Shown here piece after piece: positions 17,054 to 25,450 of a stretch of 64,000 bases of DNA. Numbering within the stretch: the stretch's first letter is position 1; every line of letters starts with the position of its first letter. The stretch covers positions 62,001-126,000 of the forward strand of contig NZ_JABEPQ010000001.1 in NCBI RefSeq assembly GCF_013041615.1, read 5' to 3'. Source of the stretch: Knoellia koreensis (GTDB lineage Bacteria > Actinomycetota > Actinomycetes > Actinomycetales > Dermatophilaceae). Position numbers and translations under genes: made by a program. The notes under the pieces are model-generated. The model saw only the letters and a program-made list of their open reading frames with translations, had not been told where the DNA came from and ran no database searches.

Positions 17054-17790
17054 TCAGGCGGGTAGGCGGTAGACCGACACGTGCGAGCGTGACTCGGCCG
17101 TGAACGGCGAACGGTCCCAGTCGGCATACCTCGCCTCCAGCTCGAGTCCCGCGAGGCGACCCATGAGGTCGAGCTCGGACGGCCAGATGTAGCGGTGCGG
17201 GCTGATGCCGTGCCGGGCCTCGCGGCCGCGTCCGAAGGTGAAGTGGTGCGAGACGACCTGCTGGTCGACGGTGTCGTAGGTGTCGAGCCCGATGTAGCCA
17301 TCGGTGGCTCCGAAGACGGCGGCGGGGAGCCGGGCGGCAGTGACCGCAGCTGCGGCACCCACAGCTCGATGACGAAGCGGCCGCCTGGCGCCAGGTGGGC
17401 AGCCGCGTTGCGGAAGCACTCGACCTGCGCGTCCTGGGTGAGCAGGTTGGAGATGGTGTTGAAGACGAGGTAGGCGAGGGTGAAGTCGCCGTCGACCCGG
17501 GTGGTTGCCATGTCGCCGCGCGTGACGGGAATCGTTGCGGCGTCTGCCTTTTCGCGCAGGACGTCGATCATGGGCTGGGAGAGCTCGATGCCCGTGACGC
17601 GCACACCTGCGGCCACGAGCGGCACCGCCACCCGACCTGTGCCGATCGCGAACTCCAGCGCGGCGCCGTCTCCCGCGAGGTCCGCGAGGAAGGCGACGGT
17701 CGGCTCGATCACCTCTGGCGCGAACATGCCCTCGCCCGGTGTGTCGTACTGCGCCGCCGCGGTCTCGTCCCAGATCTCGTCCTGCTCCAC
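17054..17790 (-). pseudogene. Class I SAM-dependent methyltransferase gene with a frameshift
   Basis: The 5' part, from GTG 17790, encodes WDETAAAQYDTPGEGMF and motif I FAIGTGRVAVPL through to VIELWVPQLRSLPPG. The 3' part, in another frame ending at 17054, encodes VFGATDGYIGLDTYDTVDQQ, RYIWPSELDLMGRLAGLELE and SPFTAESRSHVSVYRLPA. Together they make one typical methyltransferase of about 245 residues. The frames join in the CCG/CCC-rich stretch near 17315-17340, where one base appears to be missing. Either the gene is broken or the assembly has an indel in a difficult GC run. If intact, the enzyme would methylate an unknown small substrate. Confidence 0.75.
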
Positions 17791-17861
17791 GCGGACGACC
17801 CTCCCAGCCACGCACCCCGGCTTCCACACGTTTTCGTGCGTGCTCTCTTGACCAGGTGAAC

Positions 17862-17898
17862 CCGTAAGTCGTAGCTTACCGTTCGTGGGCACTTACGG
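17862..17898. promoter_or_regulatory. Inverted repeats at the ArsR-family gene, probable operator
   Basis: CCGTAAG (17862-17868) pairs with CTTACGG (17892-17898), and an inner GTAAG/CTTAC pair lies at 17864-17879. Position at the start of an ArsR-type gene suggests autoregulation. Confidence 0.5.
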
Positions 17899-17902
17899 AG
17901 CA

Positions 17903-18223
17903 ATGATCGCTGAGGCCGATCCCTGGGTCGCCATGGGTGACCCCTCCCGGCGTCGCATCGTTCGGCTCCTCGCCGCCGGCCCGAGCTCGGTCGCCGAGCT
18001 CGCCGACGTGCTGCCGATCAGCCGCCCGGCCGTCTCCCAGCACCTCAAGGTGCTCAAGGCCGCCGGCCTCGTCGACGTGCGCCCGCAGGGGACGCGTCGC
18101 ATCTACCAGGTGGACCCGGCCGGGCTCCAGGCGCTGAGGGCCGAGCTCGACGGCTTCTGGGGTCAGGCCATGGCCAACTTCGTCGAGCTCACCAACCGCC
18201 ACACCAAGGAGAACGAGGCATGA
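17903..18223 (+). CDS. ArsR-family winged-helix repressor
   Basis: A 106-residue DNA-binding protein. The DPSRRRIVRLLAAGPSSVAELADVL helices, the recognition segment ISRPAVSQHLKVLKAAGLVD and the wing VRPQGTRRIYQVD are the standard ArsR/SmtB fold. No metal-binding cysteine pair is visible, so it belongs to the non-metal subgroup that usually pairs with an SRPBCC protein, as here. ATG 17903 follows GGAG; GTG 17885 is an upstream alternative inside the inverted repeat. Its stop overlaps the next ATG (ATGA). Confidence 0.88.
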   Translation: MIAEADPWVAMGDPSRRRIVRLLAAGPSSVAELADVLPISRPAVSQHLKVLKAAGLVDVRPQGTRRIYQVDPAGLQALRAELDGFWGQAMANFVELTNRHTKENEA

Positions 18224-18705
18224 GCACCACCACCGCCCCGACCACCGTTACGCAGGAGGTCACCGTGGACGTCCCGGTCGACACGGCGTTCCGCCTGTTC
18301 ACCGAGCAGTTCGACAAGGTCAAGCCCCGCGAGCACAACCTGCTCGCGGTCCCGATCACCGAGACCGTGTTCGAGCCGCGGGTCGGTGGCCACATCGTCG
18401 ACCGGGGCGAGGACGGCAGCGAGTGCCGCTGGTCGCGCGTGCTGGCGTTCGACCCGCCGGAGCGTGTGGTCTTCAGCTGGGACATCAGCCCGAGCTGGCA
18501 GCTCGAGACCGACCCCGACCGGACCAGCGAGGTGGAAGTGCGCTTCACGCCCGAGGGCGAGAACGCCACCCGCGTCAGGCTCGAGCACCGGCACCTCGAC
18601 CGGCACGGCGACGGCTGGGAGAGCCTGGCCATGACCATGGCGTCCGAGGGAGCGTGGCCGCTCTACCTCCAGCGCTACGTCGACGTGACGCGCACCGACG
18701 CCTAG
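18220..18705 (+). CDS. SRPBCC (AHSA1-like) domain protein
   Basis: A 161-residue START/Bet v1-fold protein: VTVDVPVDTAFRLFTEQFDKVKPRE at the N-terminus, FEPRVGGHIVDRGEDGSECRW, and a C-terminal amphipathic helix. These proteins bind hydrophobic ligands; ArsR-SRPBCC pairs are very common in actinobacteria and the ligand is normally unknown. ATG 18220 overlaps the repressor stop, so the two are co-translated. The 3' end overlaps the convergent helicase by 4 bases. Confidence 0.88.
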   Translation: MSTTTAPTTVTQEVTVDVPVDTAFRLFTEQFDKVKPREHNLLAVPITETVFEPRVGGHIVDRGEDGSECRWSRVLAFDPPERVVFSWDISPSWQLETDPDRTSEVEVRFTPEGENATRVRLEHRHLDRHGDGWESLAMTMASEGAWPLYLQRYVDVTRTDA

Positions 18706-21317
18706 AGCCGGCGCAGGGCGGTGGTCAGGACGACGGGCTCGCCGGCCTCGTCGGAGGCGTCGAGGTCGACAGTTGCCTCGATGACCCAGTCGTGGTCGTC
18801 CTCGGGGTCGGCGAGCGTCTGGCGGGCCAGCCAGAGGCGGTGCGGTGTGGCCGGCTCGTCGGGCTCGTTGAGGCCGGGTGGCGCGCCGGTCGTTGCCTCG
18901 ATCGTGAGCATGGCCGGCCCGCGTGCGGCGGCGTCGGTGCCGATCGAGTCGTGCACCTCCCAATAGGCACCGAGCGCCTCGTCCCAGACCGCCTCGTCCA
19001 TGAGGGTATGCCGCGGGGGCTCGGTGAGTGCCGCGCTCGCCTCGTCGAGTCGGGCGAGGTCGACGAAAAGGTCGCGGCTGGCGAGGTCGACGCGACGGAA
19101 CATCGCGTTGCGCACCATGACCCGAAATGCCTTCTCGTTGGCCGTGATCGGGCGATGCGGCCGGGTGCCACCCTGGGCAGCCATCGTCTCCAGGTCGGCG
19201 AGCCGGTCCTGCGCCTCGGGGTCGGTCAAGGCCTCCCACTCGTCGATGAGTGAGGAGTCGGTCTGGCGGATGGTCTCGCCCAGCCACTCGAGCAGCTCGT
19301 CGAAGGTCTCGTTGCGGTAGGACGCGGGCACGAGCTGGCGCAGGGTCCGGTAGGCGTCGGACAGGTAGCGCAGGACGGTGCCCTCAGACCGGGCGAGCTG
19401 GTAGGCGGACACGAACTCGGTGAACGTCATGGCGCGTTCGTACATCTCGCGCACGACCGACTTGGGGGAGAGGGCGCTCTCGCTGACCCAGGGATGGCTG
19501 CGCCGGAAGATCTCGAAGGTCGCCTCGAGCAGCTCCTCGAGCGGCTTGGGCCAGGTGACCTCCTCGAGCCGCTCCATCCGCTCGTCGTACTCGATACCGT
19601 CGGCCTTCATCTGGGCCACGGCCTCGCCGCGGGCCTTGAACTGCTGGGCGAGCAGCACCTGGAACGGGTCGTCGAGGATGGACTCGACGACCGACACGAC
19701 GTCGAGGGCGAAGGTGGGGGACTCCGGGTCGAGCACCTCGAAGCTGGCCAGAGCCAGTGGCGACAAGGGCTGGTTGAGGGCGAAGTCATCGGAGACCTCA
19801 GGGTTGAGCCGCACCCCTCGGCCGTCGGCGTCGACCGGCGAAACCCGTTGCAGCACATCGGTTTCCAGCAGGCTTCGCCCCAAGGTGATCGCGCGGCGTG
19901 CCAGACGTGCCTGGCCCCGCGGGTTCTCGTGGTTGTCGCGCAGGAGTCGCGACAGCGCCCGCACCGGGTCACCCGGTCGCTGCACGATGTTGAGGATCGT
20001 GCCGTGGTCGACCTTCATCCGTGAGACGAGCGGCTCGGGCTCGGCGGCCACGAGCTTGTCGTAGGTCTGCTCGGTCCACGAGACGGTGCCCTCGGGCGGC
20101 TTCTTGCGCTGCACCTTGCGCTGCTTCTTCGGGTCGTCGCCGGCCTTGGCGAGCGCCCGCGCGTTCTCGATGACGTGCTCCGGCGCCTGCACCACGACCG
20201 ACCCGCTCGTGTCATATCCCGCTCGCCCGGCTCGCCCCGCGATCTGGTGGAACTCCCTGGCCCGCAAGACCCGCTGGCGCGACCCGTCGTACTTCACCAG
20301 CCCGGTGAACAGCACCGTCCGGATCGGCACGTTGATGCCCACCCCGAGGGTGTCGGTGCCGCAGATGACCTTGAGCAGGCCGTCCTGGGCGAGCTGCTCG
20401 ACCAGCCGGCGATAGCGCGGCAGCATGCCCGCGTGGTGCACCCCGATCCCGGCCCGCACGAGCTGCGAGAGCGTCTTCCCAAAGCCCGCCGTGAAGCGAA
20501 AACCACCTATCCGCGTGGCAATCGCCTCCTTGTCGACGCCGAGTGACCGCTTCATCGCGAGCAGCGAACGCGCGTGCTCGAGGGCCGCGGCCTGGGTGAA
20601 GTGGACGACGTAGACCGGGGACTGGTGGGTCGTGACGAGCTCCTCGACCGTCTCGTCGAGAGGTGTCATGGCCCAGCTGAACGACAACGGCACCGGCCGC
20701 TCCGTGCCGGTCACCAGGGTGGTCTCGCGACCGTTGCGGCGGGTGAGGTCCTCGGCCAGCTCCGACATGTCGCCGAGCGTCGCCGACATGAGCAGGAACT
20801 GCGCCTGCGGCAGCTCCAGCAGCGGCACCTGCCAGGCCCATCCGCGGTCCGGCTCGGCGTAGTAGTGGAACTCGTCCATGATCACGAGCCCCACATCGGC
20901 GTCCCGCCCCTCGCGCAGCGCGATGTTGGCGAGGATCTCGGCCGTGCAGCAGATGATCGGGGCGTCCGGGTTGACCGACGCATCACCGGTCAGCATCCCG
21001 ACCTCCGACGCGCCGAACAGCTCGCACAGGTCGAAGAACTTCTCGCTGACCAGTGCCTTGATGGGCGCGGTGTAGAACGAGACCCGGTCCGACGCCAGCG
21101 CCGCCAGGTGCGCGCCCGTGGCCACCAGCGACTTGCCCGACCCCGTCGGCGTCGACAGCACGACGTTCTCCCCGGCCAGCAGCGCCACGAGCGCCTCGTC
21201 CTGGTGGGGGTAGAGCGGCCGCCCACGCTCCTGCGACCAGGCCGCGAACGCGGCATACACCTCGTCGGGGGCGGCGCCCACGGGCACGAGGTCGGCGAGC
21301 GGCGCGGTGGAGGACAT
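18702..21317 (-). CDS. DUF3516 superfamily II DEAD/DEAH helicase (SKI2-like)
   Basis: An 871-residue helicase. Walker A is STPTGSGKS near residue 60, motif Ia TAPIKALVSEK, motif II MDEFHYY near 150, motif III LMSATLGD, then motif V GTDTLGVGINVPI and motif VI QIAGRAGRAGYD. The C-terminal half is DUF3516, found in actinobacterial SKI2/MTR4-type enzymes. The role, RNA or DNA unwinding, is not established for this group. Two ATGs (21326 and 21317) are possible; I use the one giving MSSTAPLADLVPV. It reads convergently into the SRPBCC gene. Confidence 0.92.
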   Translation of the reverse strand: MSSTAPLADLVPVGAAPDEVYAAFAAWSQERGRPLYPHQDEALVALLAGENVVLSTPTGSGKSLVATGAHLAALASDRVSFYTAPIKALVSEKFFDLCELFGASEVGMLTGDASVNPDAPIICCTAEILANIALREGRDADVGLVIMDEFHYYAEPDRGWAWQVPLLELPQAQFLLMSATLGDMSELAEDLTRRNGRETTLVTGTERPVPLSFSWAMTPLDETVEELVTTHQSPVYVVHFTQAAALEHARSLLAMKRSLGVDKEAIATRIGGFRFTAGFGKTLSQLVRAGIGVHHAGMLPRYRRLVEQLAQDGLLKVICGTDTLGVGINVPIRTVLFTGLVKYDGSRQRVLRAREFHQIAGRAGRAGYDTSGSVVVQAPEHVIENARALAKAGDDPKKQRKVQRKKPPEGTVSWTEQTYDKLVAAEPEPLVSRMKVDHGTILNIVQRPGDPVRALSRLLRDNHENPRGQARLARRAITLGRSLLETDVLQRVSPVDADGRGVRLNPEVSDDFALNQPLSPLALASFEVLDPESPTFALDVVSVVESILDDPFQVLLAQQFKARGEAVAQMKADGIEYDERMERLEEVTWPKPLEELLEATFEIFRRSHPWVSESALSPKSVVREMYERAMTFTEFVSAYQLARSEGTVLRYLSDAYRTLRQLVPASYRNETFDELLEWLGETIRQTDSSLIDEWEALTDPEAQDRLADLETMAAQGGTRPHRPITANEKAFRVMVRNAMFRRVDLASRDLFVDLARLDEASAALTEPPRHTLMDEAVWDEALGAYWEVHDSIGTDAAARGPAMLTIEATTGAPPGLNEPDEPATPHRLWLARQTLADPEDDHDWVIEATVDLDASDEAGEPVVLTTALRRL

Positions 21318-21355
21318 CGCCGCCATCCTGTCAGGTGTCGTGGATACTCGGGACC

Positions 21356-21892
21356 GTGCCCGTGGTCATCCAACGCAGCCGGCTCAAGACGTCCCTGGCC
21401 CTGGCGGGAGTGGTCCTCTTCCTGGTAGCCGGGTGGTTCCTCATCCGGTCAGAGGACCCGACCGGCGTGCTGATCGGCTGGGTCGGCATCGTCGTCTTCG
21501 GGTTGTTCGGTGTGGCTGGCGTGGCGATGATCCTCCGCCGCGGCCCCGGGCTCGTGGTCGACGACGTGGGCTTCACCGACGCCAGCTCGGTGGTGGCCAT
21601 GGGTCGCGTGCCCTGGTCGGACGTCGTCAACGTCTGGGAGTGGAAGGCGAGCTCGACCACCAACATCGTCGTCACCGTTCGAGACCCCGAGGCGTACGTC
21701 GCGCGCCTGCGCGGACCCGCCCGATGGGCGGCCCGCGCGAACGTGGGGATGGTCGGGTCACCGGTCGCCCTTGCCTCCACCGGCCTGCGCATCAGCAGCG
21801 GTGACCTGTTCGAGCTGCTCAGCTCGAGGCTGAGCGCGTACCAGGAGCGGCACCCCGTCGGGCCCGACGGCGACGTCGGAGGCCGCCGATAG
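21356..21892 (+). CDS. STM3941-family membrane protein
   Basis: A 178-residue protein with two N-terminal membrane helices (LALAGVVLFLVAGWFLI and IGWVGIVVFGLFGVAGVAMIL), then a cytosolic PH-like part with GPGLVVDDVGFTDASSV and GRVPWSDVVNVWEWK. These blocks match the STM3941 family, whose function is unknown. GTG 21356 starts immediately at the conserved IQRSRLKTSLALAG segment. It is divergent from the helicase with 38 bases between starts. Confidence 0.75.
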   Translation: MPVVIQRSRLKTSLALAGVVLFLVAGWFLIRSEDPTGVLIGWVGIVVFGLFGVAGVAMILRRGPGLVVDDVGFTDASSVVAMGRVPWSDVVNVWEWKASSTTNIVVTVRDPEAYVARLRGPARWAARANVGMVGSPVALASTGLRISSGDLFELLSSRLSAYQERHPVGPDGDVGGRR

Positions 21893-21895
21893 CGT
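21890..21895 (+). promoter_or_regulatory. Leaderless -10 box of the tandem GNAT gene
   Basis: TAGCGT, overlapping the previous stop codon, ends 7 bases before GTG 21903. Confidence 0.45.
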
Positions 21896-21902
21896 CGGGG
21901 AC

Positions 21903-22964
21903 GTGACGTTCGAGACCACCACCCGCCGGCTCCGCCTGCGCCGCCCGACCGAGGCCGACCGCGACTTCCACTCCGCCGTGCACAGCGACCCGCGCGTCTA
22001 CGCGCACGCGCCGCATGTCATCGGCACGCCGGAGACCAACAAGGTCTTCTTCGACGACATCCTCGCCCACTGGGACGAGGACGGTTTTGGTTACTGGGTC
22101 GCCGAGGACAAGACGTCGGGTATGCCGCTCGGCTGGGTGGGCGTCAAGGGCGCCGGCGGCGACCATGGAGACTTCCTCAACCTCTACTACCGGTTCGTGC
22201 CCGAGGCCCACGGCAAGGGCCTGGCCAAGGAGGCCGGGAGGGCTGCGGTGGCCATGGCGACGCAGTGGCACGCCGATCGGCCGGTGCGCGCGCTGGTGAA
22301 GGAGCACAACACCGCCTCGGTGCGCACTGCCCTCGCGTCGGGACTCGCCCGCACGGACACGACGGTGACCTTGAGGGACGACCTGCCCGACGAGCCGCCG
22401 TCGCTGCTGTTCGAGGCGCCGCGGGTGGGGCGGGTCGACGCCCTCGACCAGGCGACCCGGGAGGAGGTGCTCGACCTGTGGAGCCGGGTCACCGACGCCG
22501 GGGGAGCGGTTGGCTTCCTGCCCGGCGCGTCTCGAGAGGCGATCGCCGCCGCGCTGGCCGCGCACGAGGAGCAGATGGCCGCCGGTGACGCGTTCGCCGG
22601 TGCGCTGCGCGAGCCCGCCGGCACCCTCGTCGGCTGGGGCTGGTGGGTGCGGGTACCCAACCCGCTGCTGCACCACGGCCGCTGGCTCTACCGGCTCATG
22701 GTCGACCCCGATCGCCAGGGTCGCGGTTACGGCCTCGTCCTCATGGCCGGGCTGCACCGGCTCGCCCGCGAGGACGGCGTCGAGCTGCTCCAGCTGGGTG
22801 TGCGCAGTGGCTCGGGGGTGAGTGCCTTCTACGCGCAGTGCGGCTATGTGGAGGTGGGTCGCATCCCCGGCGCGATCCGCGTGGCCGAGGGCGACGACCG
22901 CGACGACGTGACCATGGCGCGTCGCGTCGACGGCCAGCCCCTGCGACCACACGGCGGCGGCTGA
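21903..22964 (+). CDS. Two-domain GNAT N-acetyltransferase
   Basis: A 353-residue protein with two GNAT domains. The first (about 1-165) is RimJ/RimL-like, with RLRLRRPTEADRDF, YYRFVPEAHGKGLAKEAG and VKEHNTASVRTALASGL. The second (about 180-350) has the stronger acetyl-CoA loop RLMVDPDRQGRGYGLVLMAGL and the FYAQCGYVEVG end. One domain is often structural in such fusions. The substrate is unknown. It starts at GTG 21903 behind a leaderless -10 box. Confidence 0.85.
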   Translation: MTFETTTRRLRLRRPTEADRDFHSAVHSDPRVYAHAPHVIGTPETNKVFFDDILAHWDEDGFGYWVAEDKTSGMPLGWVGVKGAGGDHGDFLNLYYRFVPEAHGKGLAKEAGRAAVAMATQWHADRPVRALVKEHNTASVRTALASGLARTDTTVTLRDDLPDEPPSLLFEAPRVGRVDALDQATREEVLDLWSRVTDAGGAVGFLPGASREAIAAALAAHEEQMAAGDAFAGALREPAGTLVGWGWWVRVPNPLLHHGRWLYRLMVDPDRQGRGYGLVLMAGLHRLAREDGVELLQLGVRSGSGVSAFYAQCGYVEVGRIPGAIRVAEGDDRDDVTMARRVDGQPLRPHGGG

Positions 22965-23013
22965 GCGCGGGCGCCACACGCCTGGGGATGGCGCCATCGC
23001 GGCGTCGGCCACA

Positions 23014-23024
23014 CGGCATACGCT
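23014..23024 (+). promoter_or_regulatory. CGGCATAC octamer fused to a leaderless -10 (dinG-type helicase)
   Basis: CGGCATACGCT contains the octamer and a TACGCT -10 box (23019-23024) that ends 7 bases before ATG 23032. Confidence 0.5.
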
Positions 23025-23031
23025 GGCCCCC

Positions 23032-25314
23032 ATGCCCACCCTCGACGAGCTCCTGCACGCTGCCGTCCAGGGGGTCGGGGGCACCGAGCGCCCGGGGCAG
23101 GTCGAGATGGCGCACGCCGTCGCGGACGCCATCGACAAGGACGAGCACCTGCTCGTGCAGGCGGGCACGGGCACCGGCAAGTCGCTGGCCTACCTCGTGC
23201 CGGCGATCGTCCACGCCCAGGCCACCGACAAGCCCGCCGTCATCGCCACCGCCACGCTGGCCCTCCAGGCGCAGATCGTCGACCGCGACATGCCGCGCCT
23301 CGCCGACGCGCTCGAACCTGTGCTCGGGCGGCGCCCGACCTACGGGCTGGTCAAGGGACGACGCAACTACCTGTGCGCGCACAAGCTCGAGGGCGGCTTC
23401 CCCGACGACGAGGACGGGCTCTTCGGTGTCGAGGAGGCCGGCGAGGCCGGACGGGCGCAGTCGCGGCTCGGTCAGGAGGTCGTGCGGCTGCGGCAGTGGG
23501 CTGAGATCACCGAGTCCGGCGACCGCGACGAGCTCGTCCCCGGTGTGAGCGAGCGCGCCTGGCGGCAGGTGTCGGTCAGCGCCCACGAGTGCATGGGCAG
23601 CAAGTGCCCCCTGGTCTCCGAGTGCTTCGTCGAGAAGTCGCGTGAGGCTGCCAAGGAGTGCGACGTCATCGTCACGAACCACTCGTTCATGGCGATCGAC
23701 AGCTTCGAGGGCCGGCAGATGCTGCCCGAGCACGACCTGCTCGTCGTCGACGAGGGCCACGAGCTGGTCGACCGCGTCACCTCGACCATCACCGACGAGA
23801 TCACGGCGAACGCCGTCGAGGCCGCGGCCAAGCGGGCCTCGCGGCTGGCCGAGTCCACCGAGGCCGTCGACGACGCAGCCGCCTTCCTGCGCGGCGTACT
23901 GGACGAGCTGCCCGAGGGGCGGCTCACCGGCATACCCGACTCGCTCGGCCTCGCCCTCGCAAGGGTGCGTGACACGACCCGGCAGGTGCAGTCCGAGCTC
24001 AAGCCCGAGAAGGGCACCGAGCCCGACGGCGCCCGCAAGGTCGCGCAGGCGGCCATCGACGAGGTCTTCGAGAACTCGTCCCGCGTGCTGGAGCAGCGCG
24101 AGCTCGACGTCGTCTGGGTCAACCGTGACCAGCGACGCGGCTCGGTGCTGCGCGTCGCACCCATGAGTGTCGCAATGTTGTTGCGCGACAAGGTTTTTGG
24201 TGACCGCACGGTGGTGCTCACGAGCGCAACGCTCGAGCTCGGCGGCACGTTCGACGCCGTCGCCGGCACGATGGGCCTGCGCGGCGAGGGCTCACCCGAC
24301 TGGCGCGGGCTCGACGTGGGCAGCCCGTTCGACTACCCGCAGCAGGCCATCGCGTACGTCGCCCAGCACCTGCCGCCGCCCGGCCGCGACGGGCTCTCCG
24401 ACGCAGCCATGGACGAGATCGAGGCACTGGTGCGAGCCGCTGGCGGGCGCACGCTGGGCCTCTTCTCCTCGATGCGGGCTGCGCAGGCGGCGACCGAGGA
24501 GATGCGCAAGCGGTTCGACGGAGACATCGGCTTCCTGTGCCAGGGGGAGGACCAGATCACCACGCTGGTGCGCCAGTTCGCCCGCGACCCGAAGACATGC
24601 CTGTTCGGCACCCTCACCCTGTGGCAGGGCGTCGACGTGCCCGGTTCCTCGAGCCAGCTCGTCATCATCGACCGGATCCCGTTCCCGCGCCCCGACGACC
24701 CGCTGGCCTCGGCGCGCTCGCAGGCGATCGCCCGGATGGGCGGCAACGGCTTCATGGCCGTGTCGGCGACGCACGCCGCGCTGCGGCTCGCGCAGGGCGC
24801 CGGCCGGCTGATCCGCCGGTCCGATGACCGCGGAGTCGTCGCCTTCCTCGACTCGCGCATGATGACCGCGAGGTATGCCGGTTTCCTCCAGCGTTCGTTG
24901 CCGCCCTTCTGGCCGACGACCGACCGTGACCGGGTGCTGGCCGCGCTGAAGCGGCTCGACGAGATCGCGCCACCGCCGCTCGAGGTGGCCGACCCGGCGT
25001 TGCGCGGGGCGACCGGCGCGCTCGCCGGCACCGCCATGGGGCGAGTGGGGGAGGACGCCGCAGAGCACCCGCGCCCGGCCGACAACCGCCCGGTTGCGGG
25101 CGACCCGCCGGTGGCCGAGAGCTCGCGCACCGCGGTCACCGAGGGTGAGGGGTGGACGGCCGAGGACGACGAGGAGCTGCGCGAAGGCGTCGCGCTCGGT
25201 CTGTCTCTCGCGGAGATCGCCGACCACGTCGACCGCCCGGCGGACGTCGTGGCCGCCCGGCTCAAGGGCCTCGGGCTCGAGGCGAACGGCGCCGCCACGC
25301 TCTCGTTCGACTGA
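23032..25314 (+). CDS. dinG: DinG-family ATP-dependent DNA helicase
   Basis: A 760-residue XPD-like superfamily II helicase. Walker A AGTGTGKS is at residues 44-51, four cysteines for a [4Fe-4S] cluster are C115, C187, C192 and C198, the DEGH box is near 240, and motifs V/VI (LFGTLTLWQGVDVPGS and RLAQGAGRLIRR) close the core. Such enzymes unwind DNA structures and R-loops with 5'-3' polarity. Residues about 700-760 add a Myb/SANT-like helical tail (GWTAEDDEELREGVALGLS) not present in E. coli DinG. In many actinobacteria lexA lies next to this gene; here it does not. Confidence 0.92.
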   Translation: MPTLDELLHAAVQGVGGTERPGQVEMAHAVADAIDKDEHLLVQAGTGTGKSLAYLVPAIVHAQATDKPAVIATATLALQAQIVDRDMPRLADALEPVLGRRPTYGLVKGRRNYLCAHKLEGGFPDDEDGLFGVEEAGEAGRAQSRLGQEVVRLRQWAEITESGDRDELVPGVSERAWRQVSVSAHECMGSKCPLVSECFVEKSREAAKECDVIVTNHSFMAIDSFEGRQMLPEHDLLVVDEGHELVDRVTSTITDEITANAVEAAAKRASRLAESTEAVDDAAAFLRGVLDELPEGRLTGIPDSLGLALARVRDTTRQVQSELKPEKGTEPDGARKVAQAAIDEVFENSSRVLEQRELDVVWVNRDQRRGSVLRVAPMSVAMLLRDKVFGDRTVVLTSATLELGGTFDAVAGTMGLRGEGSPDWRGLDVGSPFDYPQQAIAYVAQHLPPPGRDGLSDAAMDEIEALVRAAGGRTLGLFSSMRAAQAATEEMRKRFDGDIGFLCQGEDQITTLVRQFARDPKTCLFGTLTLWQGVDVPGSSSQLVIIDRIPFPRPDDPLASARSQAIARMGGNGFMAVSATHAALRLAQGAGRLIRRSDDRGVVAFLDSRMMTARYAGFLQRSLPPFWPTTDRDRVLAALKRLDEIAPPPLEVADPALRGATGALAGTAMGRVGEDAAEHPRPADNRPVAGDPPVAESSRTAVTEGEGWTAEDDEELREGVALGLSLAEIADHVDRPADVVAARLKGLGLEANGAATLSFD

Positions 25315-25407
25315 GCGAGGGGCTGCCGGCAGCCGGCCTGACCCCCCGAGCCAACCGCGTCGCTCCGCCGGGCCGACCGCGACAGGCGCGGAGGGAGATT
25401 CTGCGAG

Positions 25408-25449
25408 TTGCGAACCTGGGTTTGTCATTTCCGAAACTCAGGTTCGCAA
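25408..25449. terminator. Long bidirectional hairpin between convergent dinG and the sensor kinase
   Basis: Two 16-base arms (25408-25423 and 25434-25449, TTGCGAACCTGGGTTT and its complement with one G.U) enclose a 10-base loop. The stem ends in AAA/TTT, which makes it an effective terminator in both directions. Confidence 0.8.
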
Positions 25450-25450
25450 G

